This document shows positions 23,903 through 32,397 of a stretch of 64,000 nucleotides of DNA, piece after piece. The stretch is from Acidobacteriota bacterium (GTDB lineage Bacteria > Acidobacteriota > Thermoanaerobaculia > Multivoradales > SZUA-115), in NCBI GenBank assembly GCA_024277255.1, contig JAJRVQ010000176.1, forward strand, positions 1 through 64,000. Direction: 5' to 3'. Numbering within the stretch: the first letter of the stretch is position 1; each line of letters begins with the position of its first letter. The notes beneath the pieces are model-generated. The model was not told the origin of the DNA. It saw only the letters and a program-made list of their open reading frames with translations, and made no database searches. The position numbers and the translations under genes were made by a program.

Positions 23903-26900
23903 CTAGGACTTGACCGCTTCGATAGCGAAGGCAAAGGCCAGCTCTTCCACCGGCTCGCTGCTCAGGGAGTCGTCGGTGCTGACGGGTGTCAGCTCGACGG
24001 CCAGCGTCTCGCTGGAGATCCAGTCGCGAAATCCGTCGATGGCTCGCTCCAACTCTTCGCCGGCGTGGTAGCGAACCCGGATGCGATCGGCATAGTCGAG
24101 GCGGGCCGCCTTGCGCGCGTTGGAAATGCGGTGGACCACTTCGCGGGCCCGCCCTTCGTCGATCAACTCCTCACTCAGCGTGGTGTCGAGGGCGACGAGC
24201 AACTCGCGGTCACCCTGCGTCGCGGTTCCCTCGCGCTCGATCAGGCGAATCTCAACCTCTTGCGCCGACAGCTCCTCGGCTCCGCCGGCCAGCTGGATGG
24301 TGATCTTGCCACTGGTTTCCAACTCGGCGGCGAGCAGGTCGCCGTCGGCCGATGCCAGCGCCGCCGCCACCTCCTTCATCCGTTTGCCGAAGCGTGGACC
24401 GCACTTGGGATAGTTCGGTTTGACCTCGTGTCGAACATACTCGGTCCGCTCTTCGGCCCAGCGGATCTGACGTACGTTGAGTTCTTCGCGCACCAGCTCG
24501 GCGTAGGGTTGGACGACGGCTTGGAGGGTCTCATCGGCGGTGACCAGGGTGACGGCGGCCAGCGGTTGGCGAGTCTTGAGCGAGTGGCTGTTGCGCGCCG
24601 CATGGCCGAGCCGCACGATCCGCTGGGCGGCGGCCATGCCGGCTTCGAGCGCATCGTCGCAGCGATCCTCGGGCGGTTGCGGCCAGCTCTCCAGGTGCAC
24701 ACTTTCACCCGCCCCGGGTCGCTGCCCGCGCTCCAGCTGGCGATGCAGCACGTCGGCCAAGAAGGGGGTGAACGGGGCCAGCAAACGGGCGAGAGTGGTC
24801 AGAACCTCGTAGAACGCCTGGTAACCGCTCTCTTTGTCGGCCGCCGCGTCCTCGTTTCCGGCCCAGAAGCGATCTCGGCTGCGGCGGATGTACCAGTTGG
24901 TCAACTCATCGACGAACCCCTCGATGGCGCGCGCCGCTTCGCACAGGCGGTAACCCTCGAGCTGCTCGGTGGTGTTGCGGACCAAGCGGCCGAGGCGCAG
25001 CAGCACCCAGCGGTCGAGCGCCGGCCGATCGGCGAAGGGTCGTGGTGGCGCCGCCTCCGGCCGCCAGCCGTCGAGGTTGGCGTAGATGGTAAAGAACGAC
25101 AGAGCGTTCCACAGCGGCAGCATGAAGTTCTGCGCCGCCTCGCGCACCAGCCGAGCGGAGAAGCGCGACGAGACCTCCGGGTTGGTGATGTAGAAGAACC
25201 AACGCAACGCGTCGGCTCCCGTCTCCTCGATCACCTCCATCGGGTCGACCACATTGCCCACCCGCTTGGACATCTTGCGGCCCTGTTCATCATTGACGTG
25301 GCCCAGGACAATGCAGTGACGGTAGGCGACCGAGTCGAAGAGCAGGCTGCCGAGGACGTGCAAGGTGTAGAACCAGCCGCGGGTCTGGTCGACCGCTTCG
25401 GAGATGAAGTCGGCCGGGAACTGCCCCGCTGAGTCCCCCTCCTTGCTGTCGAACAGCTCACGGTTTTCGAACGGGTAATGATGCTGCGCAAAGGGCATCG
25501 ATCCCGAGTCGAACCAGGCGTCGATCACCTCTTCGACGCGGCGCATGGTCCCCTGGCATTGCTTGCAGGGCCAGGAGAATTGGTCGATCGAGGGGCGGTG
25601 AGGGTCGAACACCGCCGAATCGTAGGGATCGGCCGGCAGCTCGCGGTCGGCGGCGGCGAACAGTTCTCGGTAGGAGCCGATGACCTGCTGCGCCGAGCAC
25701 TCCTCGCTGTCGCACAGCCATATGGGTAGCGGTGTGCCCCAGTAGCGGCTGCGCGATAGCGCCCAGTCGACCATGTTCTCGAGCCACTTGCCAAAGCGGC
25801 CCTCGCCGACATGGCGCGGATGCCAGTCGATCTCGCGATTGCGCTCGATCAGCTCTTGTTTGCGCTGCGTGGTGCGCACGAACCAACTGCTGGTGGCGTA
25901 GTAGAGCAGCGGGCGGTCGCAGCGCCAGCAGAACGGGTAGCTGTGGCGGTAGGGCTCGCTGTGCAGTAGCAGGCCGCGCTCTTTGAGGTCGAGAAGGATT
26001 TCGGGGTCGGCCTCCTTGAACCACTTGCCGGCGAACTGCTCGGCGCGCGGGTCGATCATGCCGTCGTCGCTCACCGCCATCAGCAGGGGGAGGCCGTAGC
26101 GGCGGCCGGCGTGGTAATCGTCCTCGCCGAACGGCGGAGCGCTGTGCACGATGCCGGTTCCGTCGCTGGTGGTGACGTAATCGGCGGCGATGACCCGCCA
26201 GCCATGTTCGTCTTGCTCCTGCCAATGGTCCGGATCGGTGGCGCCCGCCGGGCGAGCGAAACGCTCCAGCGCTCCGCTCGGCGGCGGGCACTCGAAGTCG
26301 AAGGGGCCAAGGCGGTAGGGCCGATCGTAGAGCAGCCCTTCCAGCTCGCGGCCGGTGAATCGTGCCTCGACCGACAGGTCGCGCAGATCGAGCCGCCGGC
26401 GTTTGCCGTCCAAGGTGAGTTCGAGAGGAACCGGCTTGTCAAGATCGTCGGCGAAAAGGAGTGAGGTGCCGGCGTGCTCAGGGTCCGGGTGGTTCACCAG
26501 GCGGTAGGTCAGATCGGGGTGAACGGCCAGAGCGACGTGGGCGAGCAGGGTCCACGGGGTGGTCGTCCAGGCGACCAGGTGCACGCCCGCCTCGGAGGTC
26601 CAGCTTTCGCCGTCGATTGTGGCCACCTGCTGTCCGGGCCTGAGCGGGAAGAGCGCCCACAACGACGGATCGTCCACGTCCCGGTAATTCTGCGCCACTT
26701 CGTGGCTTGAGAGAGTGGTGCCACAACGCGCGCAGTAGGGCTGAATCTTGTAGCCCAAATCCAGCAGACCCTTCTTGTAGAGCTGCGCCAGAGCCCACCA
26801 AACCGACTCGATGTAGTCGTTGGTGTAGGTCTTGTAGGCGCCGTCGAGATCGACCCAGTAGCCGATGCGGTCGGTCATCGCACGCCACGCCCGCTCGTAG

Positions 26901-27289
26901 GTCTGGACGCTCTCCAGGCAGGCGCGGTTGAACTCGGCGATACCGTACTCTTCGATCTGCTGCTTGCCGGAGAAACCGAGCGCCTTTTCGACCTCGATCT
27001 CCACCGGCAGGCCGTGGGTGTCCCAACCCGCCTTGCGCGCCACCTCGTAGCCTTGCATGGTGCGAAAGCGCGGCAAGAGATCTTTGACCACGCGGGTCAC
27101 CACATGGCCGACGTGGGGCTTGTTGTTGGCCGTGGGTGGCCCTTCGTAGAAGACGAACGGCGGCTTGCCTCGCGAGGCTGCCAGGCTCTTGTGGAAGATG
27201 TCGCCGGTCCGCCATTCATCGAGGACTTGGCGCTCCAGGGCGGGAAACGGATAGCCGGAGGGTACGTCAGGGAAACGCGGATGGCTCAT
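23903..27289 (-). CDS. ileS: Isoleucyl-tRNA synthetase, eukaryote-like (type 2)
   Basis: An 1128-residue class I synthetase that charges tRNA-Ile. The HIGH-type motif is HVGH at 59-62 within NNKPHVGHVV, and KMSKR lies near residue 672. A long CP1 editing domain sits between them (WTTTPWTL region). The C-terminal region has almost no cysteine and so lacks the zinc finger of type 1 bacterial IleRS. This, the length and the YEGPPTANNKP start suggest the type 2 (eukaryote-like, often mupirocin-tolerant) form. I start at ATG 27289, which gives the conserved N-terminus; the frame is open 211 codons further upstream but overlaps the hydrolase gene. Confidence 0.95.
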   Translation of the reverse strand: MSHPRFPDVPSGYPFPALERQVLDEWRTGDIFHKSLAASRGKPPFVFYEGPPTANNKPHVGHVVTRVVKDLLPRFRTMQGYEVARKAGWDTHGLPVEIEVEKALGFSGKQQIEEYGIAEFNRACLESVQTYERAWRAMTDRIGYWVDLDGAYKTYTNDYIESVWWALAQLYKKGLLDLGYKIQPYCARCGTTLSSHEVAQNYRDVDDPSLWALFPLRPGQQVATIDGESWTSEAGVHLVAWTTTPWTLLAHVALAVHPDLTYRLVNHPDPEHAGTSLLFADDLDKPVPLELTLDGKRRRLDLRDLSVEARFTGRELEGLLYDRPYRLGPFDFECPPPSGALERFARPAGATDPDHWQEQDEHGWRVIAADYVTTSDGTGIVHSAPPFGEDDYHAGRRYGLPLLMAVSDDGMIDPRAEQFAGKWFKEADPEILLDLKERGLLLHSEPYRHSYPFCWRCDRPLLYYATSSWFVRTTQRKQELIERNREIDWHPRHVGEGRFGKWLENMVDWALSRSRYWGTPLPIWLCDSEECSAQQVIGSYRELFAAADRELPADPYDSAVFDPHRPSIDQFSWPCKQCQGTMRRVEEVIDAWFDSGSMPFAQHHYPFENRELFDSKEGDSAGQFPADFISEAVDQTRGWFYTLHVLGSLLFDSVAYRHCIVLGHVNDEQGRKMSKRVGNVVDPMEVIEETGADALRWFFYITNPEVSSRFSARLVREAAQNFMLPLWNALSFFTIYANLDGWRPEAAPPRPFADRPALDRWVLLRLGRLVRNTTEQLEGYRLCEAARAIEGFVDELTNWYIRRSRDRFWAGNEDAAADKESGYQAFYEVLTTLARLLAPFTPFLADVLHRQLERGQRPGAGESVHLESWPQPPEDRCDDALEAGMAAAQRIVRLGHAARNSHSLKTRQPLAAVTLVTADETLQAVVQPYAELVREELNVRQIRWAEERTEYVRHEVKPNYPKCGPRFGKRMKEVAAALASADGDLLAAELETSGKITIQLAGGAEELSAQEVEIRLIEREGTATQGDRELLVALDTTLSEELIDEGRAREVVHRISNARKAARLDYADRIRVRYHAGEELERAIDGFRDWISSETLAVELTPVSTDDSLSSEPVEELAFAFAIEAVKS

Positions 27290-27332
27290 GTCAGGCTCGC
27301 GCAGAGGTGGGTGGCAAGGACCCGCGGCGTGG

Positions 27333-28328
27333 TCAATCCGCCGGCAGGGTCTCAAGAAAGCTGGCGAGGCGGCGGGCAAAAGCGGCCGGTTCCTCGGCGT
27401 GAGGTTGATTGCCGCTGCCCTCGAAGACCTGCAACTCGGCGTCGAGGTGGCGCAGCCACAGATCGGCGGTCTCGATCGGCGGTGCGGCGGCGCTGCGACC
27501 CCAGGCCAGCCACAGCGGTACCGACAGGCGGGGCAGCAACTCCTCGACACCGTGGTTGAGGTAGCCGGCGAGATAGGCTGCCAGCGAGGCGTGGGCGCCC
27601 GGTTGATGGCTGGCCAGGTAGTGACGATCCACCAGTTCGGCGTCGACCCGCTCGGGGCCGGCGAAGACGTCATTGCGCAGATGATGGGCAATCCCGGAGC
27701 GGCTGGTGAACAGATTGAGAGCGGAGGTGCCGAGAACGGGAAGGCGCAGCAGTCGATGGACGATGGCGTCTTTGACGTCCGGCTCGTCGCCGTGCACTTC
27801 GAGACCCAGCGGCACCACCAGGCCCAGCGCGCGCACCCGTTCCGGCTGATCGACGGCGATTTGCATGGCGTAGGCGGCCGGTAGCCCGGCGGCGACGATG
27901 GTCGCCCGTTCACCGACCACATCGTGCAGGAAGTCGAGGATCTGCTGGATGTAGAACTCGCCGTCGTAGGTCAGCGGTGGTTTGTCGGAACGTCCCCAAC
28001 CGAGAAGATCCGGGGCGAAGATCCGATGCTGAGTCGCCAGGGTCTCGGCGACGGTGCGCCACTCGTCGGATCCGTGGCCGGGGCCGAAGGAATGGAGGAG
28101 CAGGAGTGGTGATCCCTTGCCCAAGCGCTGGAAGGCGATCTCACCATGGCGCCAGGCGTAACGGCGCAGCCGCCCCCAGCGGGGTGGCGGCAGGCGGCGC
28201 ATGCTACGGCTGACCAGCACATTGGCCAGGGCGGGAATGCCGATCGCCGCGCCGCCGACCAGGAGGCCTTTGACCAGCCGTTTACGGCGCCGGCTGCGCT
28301 GATCTTCTTCTGCGGTTCGAGCGGCCAT
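27333..28328 (-). CDS. Alpha/beta hydrolase-fold protein without the nucleophile Ser
   Basis: 331 residues. An Arg-rich N-terminus and a hydrophobic segment (about 19-40) suggest membrane association. The alpha/beta fold follows: LLLLHSFGPGHGSDEW near 75-90, FAPDLLGWGRSDKP near 104-117 and a late GSGNQPHAEEP with the candidate catalytic His. The nucleophile elbow, normally G-x-S-x-G, reads VAAGLPAAYA with Gly 148 at the Ser position, so classical hydrolysis is doubtful. Similar membrane-linked hydrolase-like proteins occur in cyanobacteria and plants. It lies 43 bases upstream of ileS on the same strand. Confidence 0.75.
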   Translation of the reverse strand: MAARTAEEDQRSRRRKRLVKGLLVGGAAIGIPALANVLVSRSMRRLPPPRWGRLRRYAWRHGEIAFQRLGKGSPLLLLHSFGPGHGSDEWRTVAETLATQHRIFAPDLLGWGRSDKPPLTYDGEFYIQQILDFLHDVVGERATIVAAGLPAAYAMQIAVDQPERVRALGLVVPLGLEVHGDEPDVKDAIVHRLLRLPVLGTSALNLFTSRSGIAHHLRNDVFAGPERVDAELVDRHYLASHQPGAHASLAAYLAGYLNHGVEELLPRLSVPLWLAWGRSAAAPPIETADLWLRHLDAELQVFEGSGNQPHAEEPAAFARRLASFLETLPAD

Positions 28329-28414
28329 GAGGCAGGCAGGATATCACGCATAAGGCGCACACAGTCCACGCCATGGGGAGCAAGGTAGCCGGTTCTGAGA
28401 GGGCGTGGCCACGG

Positions 28415-28420
28415 TAGGAT
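28415..28420 (+). promoter_or_regulatory. Putative -10 box before rlmH
   Basis: TAGGAT preceded by GG, ending 8 bases before ATG 28429. No Shine-Dalgarno is present. Confidence 0.4.
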
Positions 28421-28428
28421 CCGGGACC

Positions 28429-28905
28429 ATGAGCCGTGAGTATCGAGTTCTTTGGGCCGGTCGCCATCGCCGGCCCGATTGGGAGCTGCTGTGCGAGCAG
28501 TATCGCAAGCGGATTTCCCGCCACGCGACGGTCAAAGACCAGTGGATCAAGGTGAAAACGGGCAGCGACGACCCCAAACGCAAGCGGGTGGAAGGTGAGG
28601 CGCTACGGGCGGCCCTTCCCGAGCCGGTCTGGTCGATCGCTCTCGATGTGCGCGGCAAACACTACAGCTCGCGGCAACTGGCCAGCCAGCTGGCGCGGCT
28701 GCGGGACGAATGGCCGCACCCGGTGGCCTTCCTCATCGGCTCCGATCTAGGGTTGGATTCGGCGCTCACCGAGTCGGCGAACCAGGTGATTTCACTGGGC
28801 ACGATGACCTTCGGCCATGAACTGGCCCGTTTGGCCCTCTACGAGCAACTCTACAGAGCAGTATCGATTCAGGCCGGAATAAGCTACCATCGCGATCGGT
28901 TTTGA
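28429..28905 (+). CDS. rlmH: 23S rRNA (pseudouridine-1915-N3)-methyltransferase
   Basis: A 158-residue SPOUT-type methyltransferase that methylates pseudouridine 1915 in helix 69 of 23S rRNA. Characteristic segments are LDVRGKHYSSRQLA near 72-85, FLIGSDLGLDSAL (the knot glycine loop) near 104-116, and a C-terminal MTFGHELARLALYEQLYRA ending with GISYHRDRF. The final HR residues are typical of the family. ATG 28429 is used; an upstream in-frame GTG adds only 8 unconserved residues. Confidence 0.93.
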   Translation: MSREYRVLWAGRHRRPDWELLCEQYRKRISRHATVKDQWIKVKTGSDDPKRKRVEGEALRAALPEPVWSIALDVRGKHYSSRQLASQLARLRDEWPHPVAFLIGSDLGLDSALTESANQVISLGTMTFGHELARLALYEQLYRAVSIQAGISYHRDRF

Positions 28906-28953
28906 CGGGATCGACAAAGAGGCCGCTGATGTACCAACGGAGGGCGACAGATC

Positions 28954-29364
28954 GTGGCGAAGACCGCTACCAAATCGAAAAAGAAGAAAGCCGTATTGCC
29001 CGTCAAGACGCTGGCGCAGATCAAGCAGCACCTCGAAAGTGAGCGAACTCGCATCCTCGATCTGTACAACCAGGACCTGAAAGAGGGCAAGCGAACCTCG
29101 AATCAGGGGGCCGAAGATCTGGTGGATCAGGCCAACAAGGCCTACAATCGTGAGCTGATGCTGTCGATTTCCACTACCGAGCGCGAGCAGATCAAACTGA
29201 TCGATGAGGCGCTGGAGAGAATTGAAGACGGGACCTATGGCCTTTGCCTGCATTCCGGGGAGAAAATAGGCCTGCCGCGACTCGAGGCGGTTCCTTGGGC
29301 AAAGTACACGATCGAAGTGCAAGAGAAGGTGGAGAAGGGGCTGATCGAAGAGGAGCCATTCTGA
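28954..29364 (+). CDS. DksA/TraR-like protein with degenerate zinc finger
   Basis: 136 residues: a Lys-rich N-terminus, a long helical hairpin (about 18-90) and a C-terminal segment in the DksA/TraR position. DksA proteins normally carry Cys-x2-Cys and a second Cys-x2-Cys. Here YGLCLHSGEKI has only Cys 98 with Ser 101, and the second pair is replaced by Tyr 118 and Val 122 in KYTIEVQEK. The RLEAVPWAKY sequence keeps the family pattern. It may still bind RNA polymerase as a zinc-less DksA, but this is inference. GGAGG precedes GTG 28954. Confidence 0.8.
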   Translation: MAKTATKSKKKKAVLPVKTLAQIKQHLESERTRILDLYNQDLKEGKRTSNQGAEDLVDQANKAYNRELMLSISTTEREQIKLIDEALERIEDGTYGLCLHSGEKIGLPRLEAVPWAKYTIEVQEKVEKGLIEEEPF

Positions 29365-29403
29365 TCCCCGGTTCTAGGCTGGGCTGAGGAGTACCGAACA
29401 ATC

Positions 29404-30849
29404 ATGCGCCTGCGCAGCTTCATCGGTATCTTGGTCGGTCTGGCCGTGGTTGTCGTCGCCTCGTTTCTGACTCAGCAAAACCGGGAGTTGCTCCAAGAGC
29501 CGGTGCTCCTCGGCGAGCAGACGACGGTCAAGCTCTGGCTGGTGCTACTCGGTGTCTTTCTGGTCGGGCTTCTGCCACCCCTCACCTCCCTCTTGGTCGG
29601 TAGCCTCAAGCGCGACCTGGCGCTTCGCGGCGAGCGCCGCCAGCAACGCGATGCGGAGAGCCTGGATCGCAGCTTCAACCGGGCGGTCGATTTTCAGGCC
29701 GATGGTCAGTGGGCTCGCGCCGCCACCGAGCTAGAGGCAGTTCTGGCGGGGCGCCCCGATGACTTCAGCTCCTTGGTGCGCTATGGCGAGGTCTTGCGGC
29801 GATTGGGCAGGGTCGACGAGGCGCTCGATATTCACCGCCGCGCTTCGGCTTGCTATCCGCGCAGCGTCGCGGCGCTCTACCAGCTGGTGGAAGACTATGA
29901 GGTGCGTGGCGAGACCGAGGTTGCCCGCGAGATTCGCAACCGGGTCATGCGCGAATTCCCCGGCCTCGGGTTGGATGTGCTGCGCCGTCGTCGCAACGCC
30001 GCACTGGCAGGGCGGCAATGGTCGATCGCCGCCGAGCTTCAGCAACGGATCGACGGCCTGCTCGGCGAGGCGACGCAGCAAGCGGGCGGGCCGGCGCTGG
30101 TCGAGGCGCAGAACGAAATCGGGGTGCGGCGAGGTTTGGACTACCAAAACGCCGTCGCAGCTCTCGAGGAGGACCGGATCGACGAGGCGATCGAACGCTT
30201 CGAGGGTCTGTTGGCCCAAGAGTGCCGGTTCATTCCCGCCGCCATCATGTTGGGCGAAGCCGAACTGGTGCGCGACAATGCCGAGAAGGCTATCGAGGTT
30301 TGGTTGCGTGGTTACCATGAGACCGGGAGCCCGATCTTCTTGCAGCGCATCGAGGATCACTTTATCGAGCGTGCGCAGCCACGGCGCGCCATCGAGACGC
30401 TGCGCCGACTGGTCGCCGAGGCGGATCGCGACGTTCTGTTGCGCTTCTTTTTGGGCCGTCTCTACTATCGGTTGGAGATGCACGACGATGCCCTCAAGGT
30501 GTTGGAGGGGCTCAGTGAGCCGCTGGCAGCCTCCCCGACCTTCCACTTCTTGATCGGTCGTATCCGCCAGCGGCGAGGTGAGAGTGCGGCCGCTCTGGCC
30601 GCTTTCCAGACCTGTGCCCACTGCGTCGGCGTGCCCGAGGTGCAGTTTCAGTGCAAGGTTTGCCGCGTCACCTCGTCGGAATGGAGCGATCGCTGTGAGG
30701 CGTGCGGCTCCTGGAACTCGGTGGAGTTGCGCCTCGAAGAGGCTCTGTCGGCCGAAGAGTTGGGGCTGCGCGAGTCGCCGGCTTGGGTCATTCCGCCGCA
30801 GTGGATCCCGGAGGAGGTTTCGCCCGAAGCGGACCGGCTGGTGGAATGA
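29404..30849 (+). CDS. LapA-LapB-like fusion: membrane anchor, TPR array and rubredoxin-type zinc ribbon
   Basis: 481 residues. Two N-terminal membrane helices (about 5-22 and 43-66) flank a FLTQQNRELLQEPVLLG segment, as in LapA. A run of TPR-like repeats follows (about 85-400). The C-terminus has a rubredoxin-like ribbon with Cys 417, 420, 431 and 434 (QCKVCRV and CEACGSW), as in LapB/YciM. In E. coli, LapB controls LpxC turnover and LPS assembly, and LapA is its small partner. Here both appear fused in one chain. The stop overlaps the holA start (ATGA). Confidence 0.82.
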   Translation: MRLRSFIGILVGLAVVVVASFLTQQNRELLQEPVLLGEQTTVKLWLVLLGVFLVGLLPPLTSLLVGSLKRDLALRGERRQQRDAESLDRSFNRAVDFQADGQWARAATELEAVLAGRPDDFSSLVRYGEVLRRLGRVDEALDIHRRASACYPRSVAALYQLVEDYEVRGETEVAREIRNRVMREFPGLGLDVLRRRRNAALAGRQWSIAAELQQRIDGLLGEATQQAGGPALVEAQNEIGVRRGLDYQNAVAALEEDRIDEAIERFEGLLAQECRFIPAAIMLGEAELVRDNAEKAIEVWLRGYHETGSPIFLQRIEDHFIERAQPRRAIETLRRLVAEADRDVLLRFFLGRLYYRLEMHDDALKVLEGLSEPLAASPTFHFLIGRIRQRRGESAAALAAFQTCAHCVGVPEVQFQCKVCRVTSSEWSDRCEACGSWNSVELRLEEALSAEELGLRESPAWVIPPQWIPEEVSPEADRLVE

Positions 30850-32270
30850 TCGATCGCCTCTTGGCTGCGGTCGAAGGGGGCGACCACTCTCCGGTCTTCC
30901 TGGTTCACGGCGACTTGGTTCTCGCTGAGCCCGCCGCCCGCCGCCTGGCCGAGGCGCTGGCTACGAAGGCGGGCTGCGAGGTGGAAGTGCGCCGTCGTCC
31001 GGCGCGCTTTGGAGAAGTGCTCGACGACCTGCGGACTCTCGCTCTCTTCGCCTCGGGCAAGGTGGTGTTGGTCATCGACAGCGCGGTGTTCGCCGATCGT
31101 TCCGCGGCGGCCGAGCTGGTGGATTCGGCGGAGAAGTCACTTCCCATCGCGGAGGGCGGCGAGTTACCCGATCGCAGCCGCGAGGGCGCCGCCCGTTTGC
31201 TACAGGCGGTGCGGCTTTTTGATCTCGATCCCTACGCCGGAGAGCCGGAGGAGCTGCTGGCGGAGATGCCGGATTGGGCCTTTCAGGGCGGCAAAGGGCT
31301 GCGCCGCAAGAAGCCGCGAGGGCGCACCAAGAAGCAGGCGGAAGAACTGCGCGCGGGGTTGTGCCAGCTTCTCGCCGCGGCTCGCCAAGCCGGCCTGGCC
31401 GGCTGGGCCGAGGGAGATATCGCGGAGCTGGCGGCGGTGATCCGCGGCGGCCTTCCTTCCGGCCACGCGCTGGTGCTCGCCGAAGACTCCGTAGCCAAAG
31501 ATCATCCGATCATCCAGCAACTCAAGGACTCTAAGGCGGTGGCGCAAGTGGGCTCGGTGGCGAGCGAGCGGCGCGGCGGTTGGAGCGGCTTGGAGCCGCT
31601 GGCGCGTGAGTTGAACCGGCAAACCGGTGTTGCCATCAGCCGCGAGGCAATGGCCGAGCTGGCCCGGCGCACGTTGCGCCAGCAACGCCAGGGGGATGTG
31701 GATGCCGAGTCCACCGCCCGCCTGGCCGCCGAGTACCGGAAGTTGGCCAACATGGCCTCCGGTGGCCGGATCGATCGTCAGCTGATCGAAAGCACGGTCG
31801 AAGATCGAGGTCAGGAAGATGTGTGGAAACTGCTCGATGCCGTCGGAGCCGGCCGTTCCCACGAGGCTCTCGACCGGCTGCGCCGGCTGTTGGCGGCGGC
31901 GGATGATCCGGTGGTGGGGCGGCTTTCTTTCTTCGGCCTATTGGCCTCCTTCTGCCGCCAATTGACGGCGTTGCAGGGTGTGATGCGGCTGGGTCGCGTG
32001 CAACCGGGGGAGAGCAACTACAACCGCTTCAAGACGGGCGTAGCCCCCCGACTCCAGGCCGATCTGCCCGATGGATCGAAAAACCCGTTGGCCGGGCTGC
32101 ACCCCTACCGCCTACACCGCGCCTACCTCGCCGCATCGAGAATCTCCGAAGAGGTGGTCATCGCTCTTCCCTGGCGGTTGCTGGAAGCCGAGATGAGGCT
32201 CAAAGGGGAGAGCGACGATCCGCAAGCGGTGTTGACCGACCTGGTGGCTCAGCTGGCGGCGGGGCGGTAG
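30846..32270 (+). CDS. holA: DNA polymerase III subunit delta
   Basis: A 474-residue clamp-loader delta protein, somewhat longer than the usual 330-350 residues. The N-terminal domain has VFLVHGDLVLAEPAARRLAE near 17-36, and the C-terminal domain has DRLRRLLAAADDPVVGRLSF and LLASFCRQL. A Lys/Arg-rich insert (GGKGLRRKKPRGRTKKQAEE near 150-170) and PLAGLHPYRLHRAYLAASRI add length. It opens the beta clamp during loading onto DNA. ATG 30846 overlaps the LapA-LapB stop. Homology is moderate, so the assignment rests on the overall pattern. Confidence 0.8.
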   Translation: MIDRLLAAVEGGDHSPVFLVHGDLVLAEPAARRLAEALATKAGCEVEVRRRPARFGEVLDDLRTLALFASGKVVLVIDSAVFADRSAAAELVDSAEKSLPIAEGGELPDRSREGAARLLQAVRLFDLDPYAGEPEELLAEMPDWAFQGGKGLRRKKPRGRTKKQAEELRAGLCQLLAAARQAGLAGWAEGDIAELAAVIRGGLPSGHALVLAEDSVAKDHPIIQQLKDSKAVAQVGSVASERRGGWSGLEPLARELNRQTGVAISREAMAELARRTLRQQRQGDVDAESTARLAAEYRKLANMASGGRIDRQLIESTVEDRGQEDVWKLLDAVGAGRSHEALDRLRRLLAAADDPVVGRLSFFGLLASFCRQLTALQGVMRLGRVQPGESNYNRFKTGVAPRLQADLPDGSKNPLAGLHPYRLHRAYLAASRISEEVVIALPWRLLEAEMRLKGESDDPQAVLTDLVAQLAAGR

Positions 32271-32397
32271 TTGCGCACCGGCGAAATGCACTTCTACGTG
32301 TGGGTTAGGAGTTTTGGTGAGCGGCGGAGAATATGATAGAGGGATCGATCGGGTGTTTCATAATTGAGATCCAATGACTTTTTCGCGGAGGATTCTG

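Noticed and set aside
23213-25432. A 739-codon plus-strand frame
   Set aside because: It is antisense to phosphomannomutase and ileS, with repetitive low-information composition and no recognised motif.
27290-27922. N-terminal extension of ileS by 211 codons
   Set aside because: The extension is Pro/Ser/Arg-rich, overlaps the upstream hydrolase gene and lacks homology; ATG 27289 gives the normal IleRS start.
32271-32397. Possible tRNA or small RNA gene in the gap before the secreted protein
   Set aside because: No T-loop GTTCRA motif or cloverleaf pairing could be formed; the A/T-rich sequence is more likely a promoter region.
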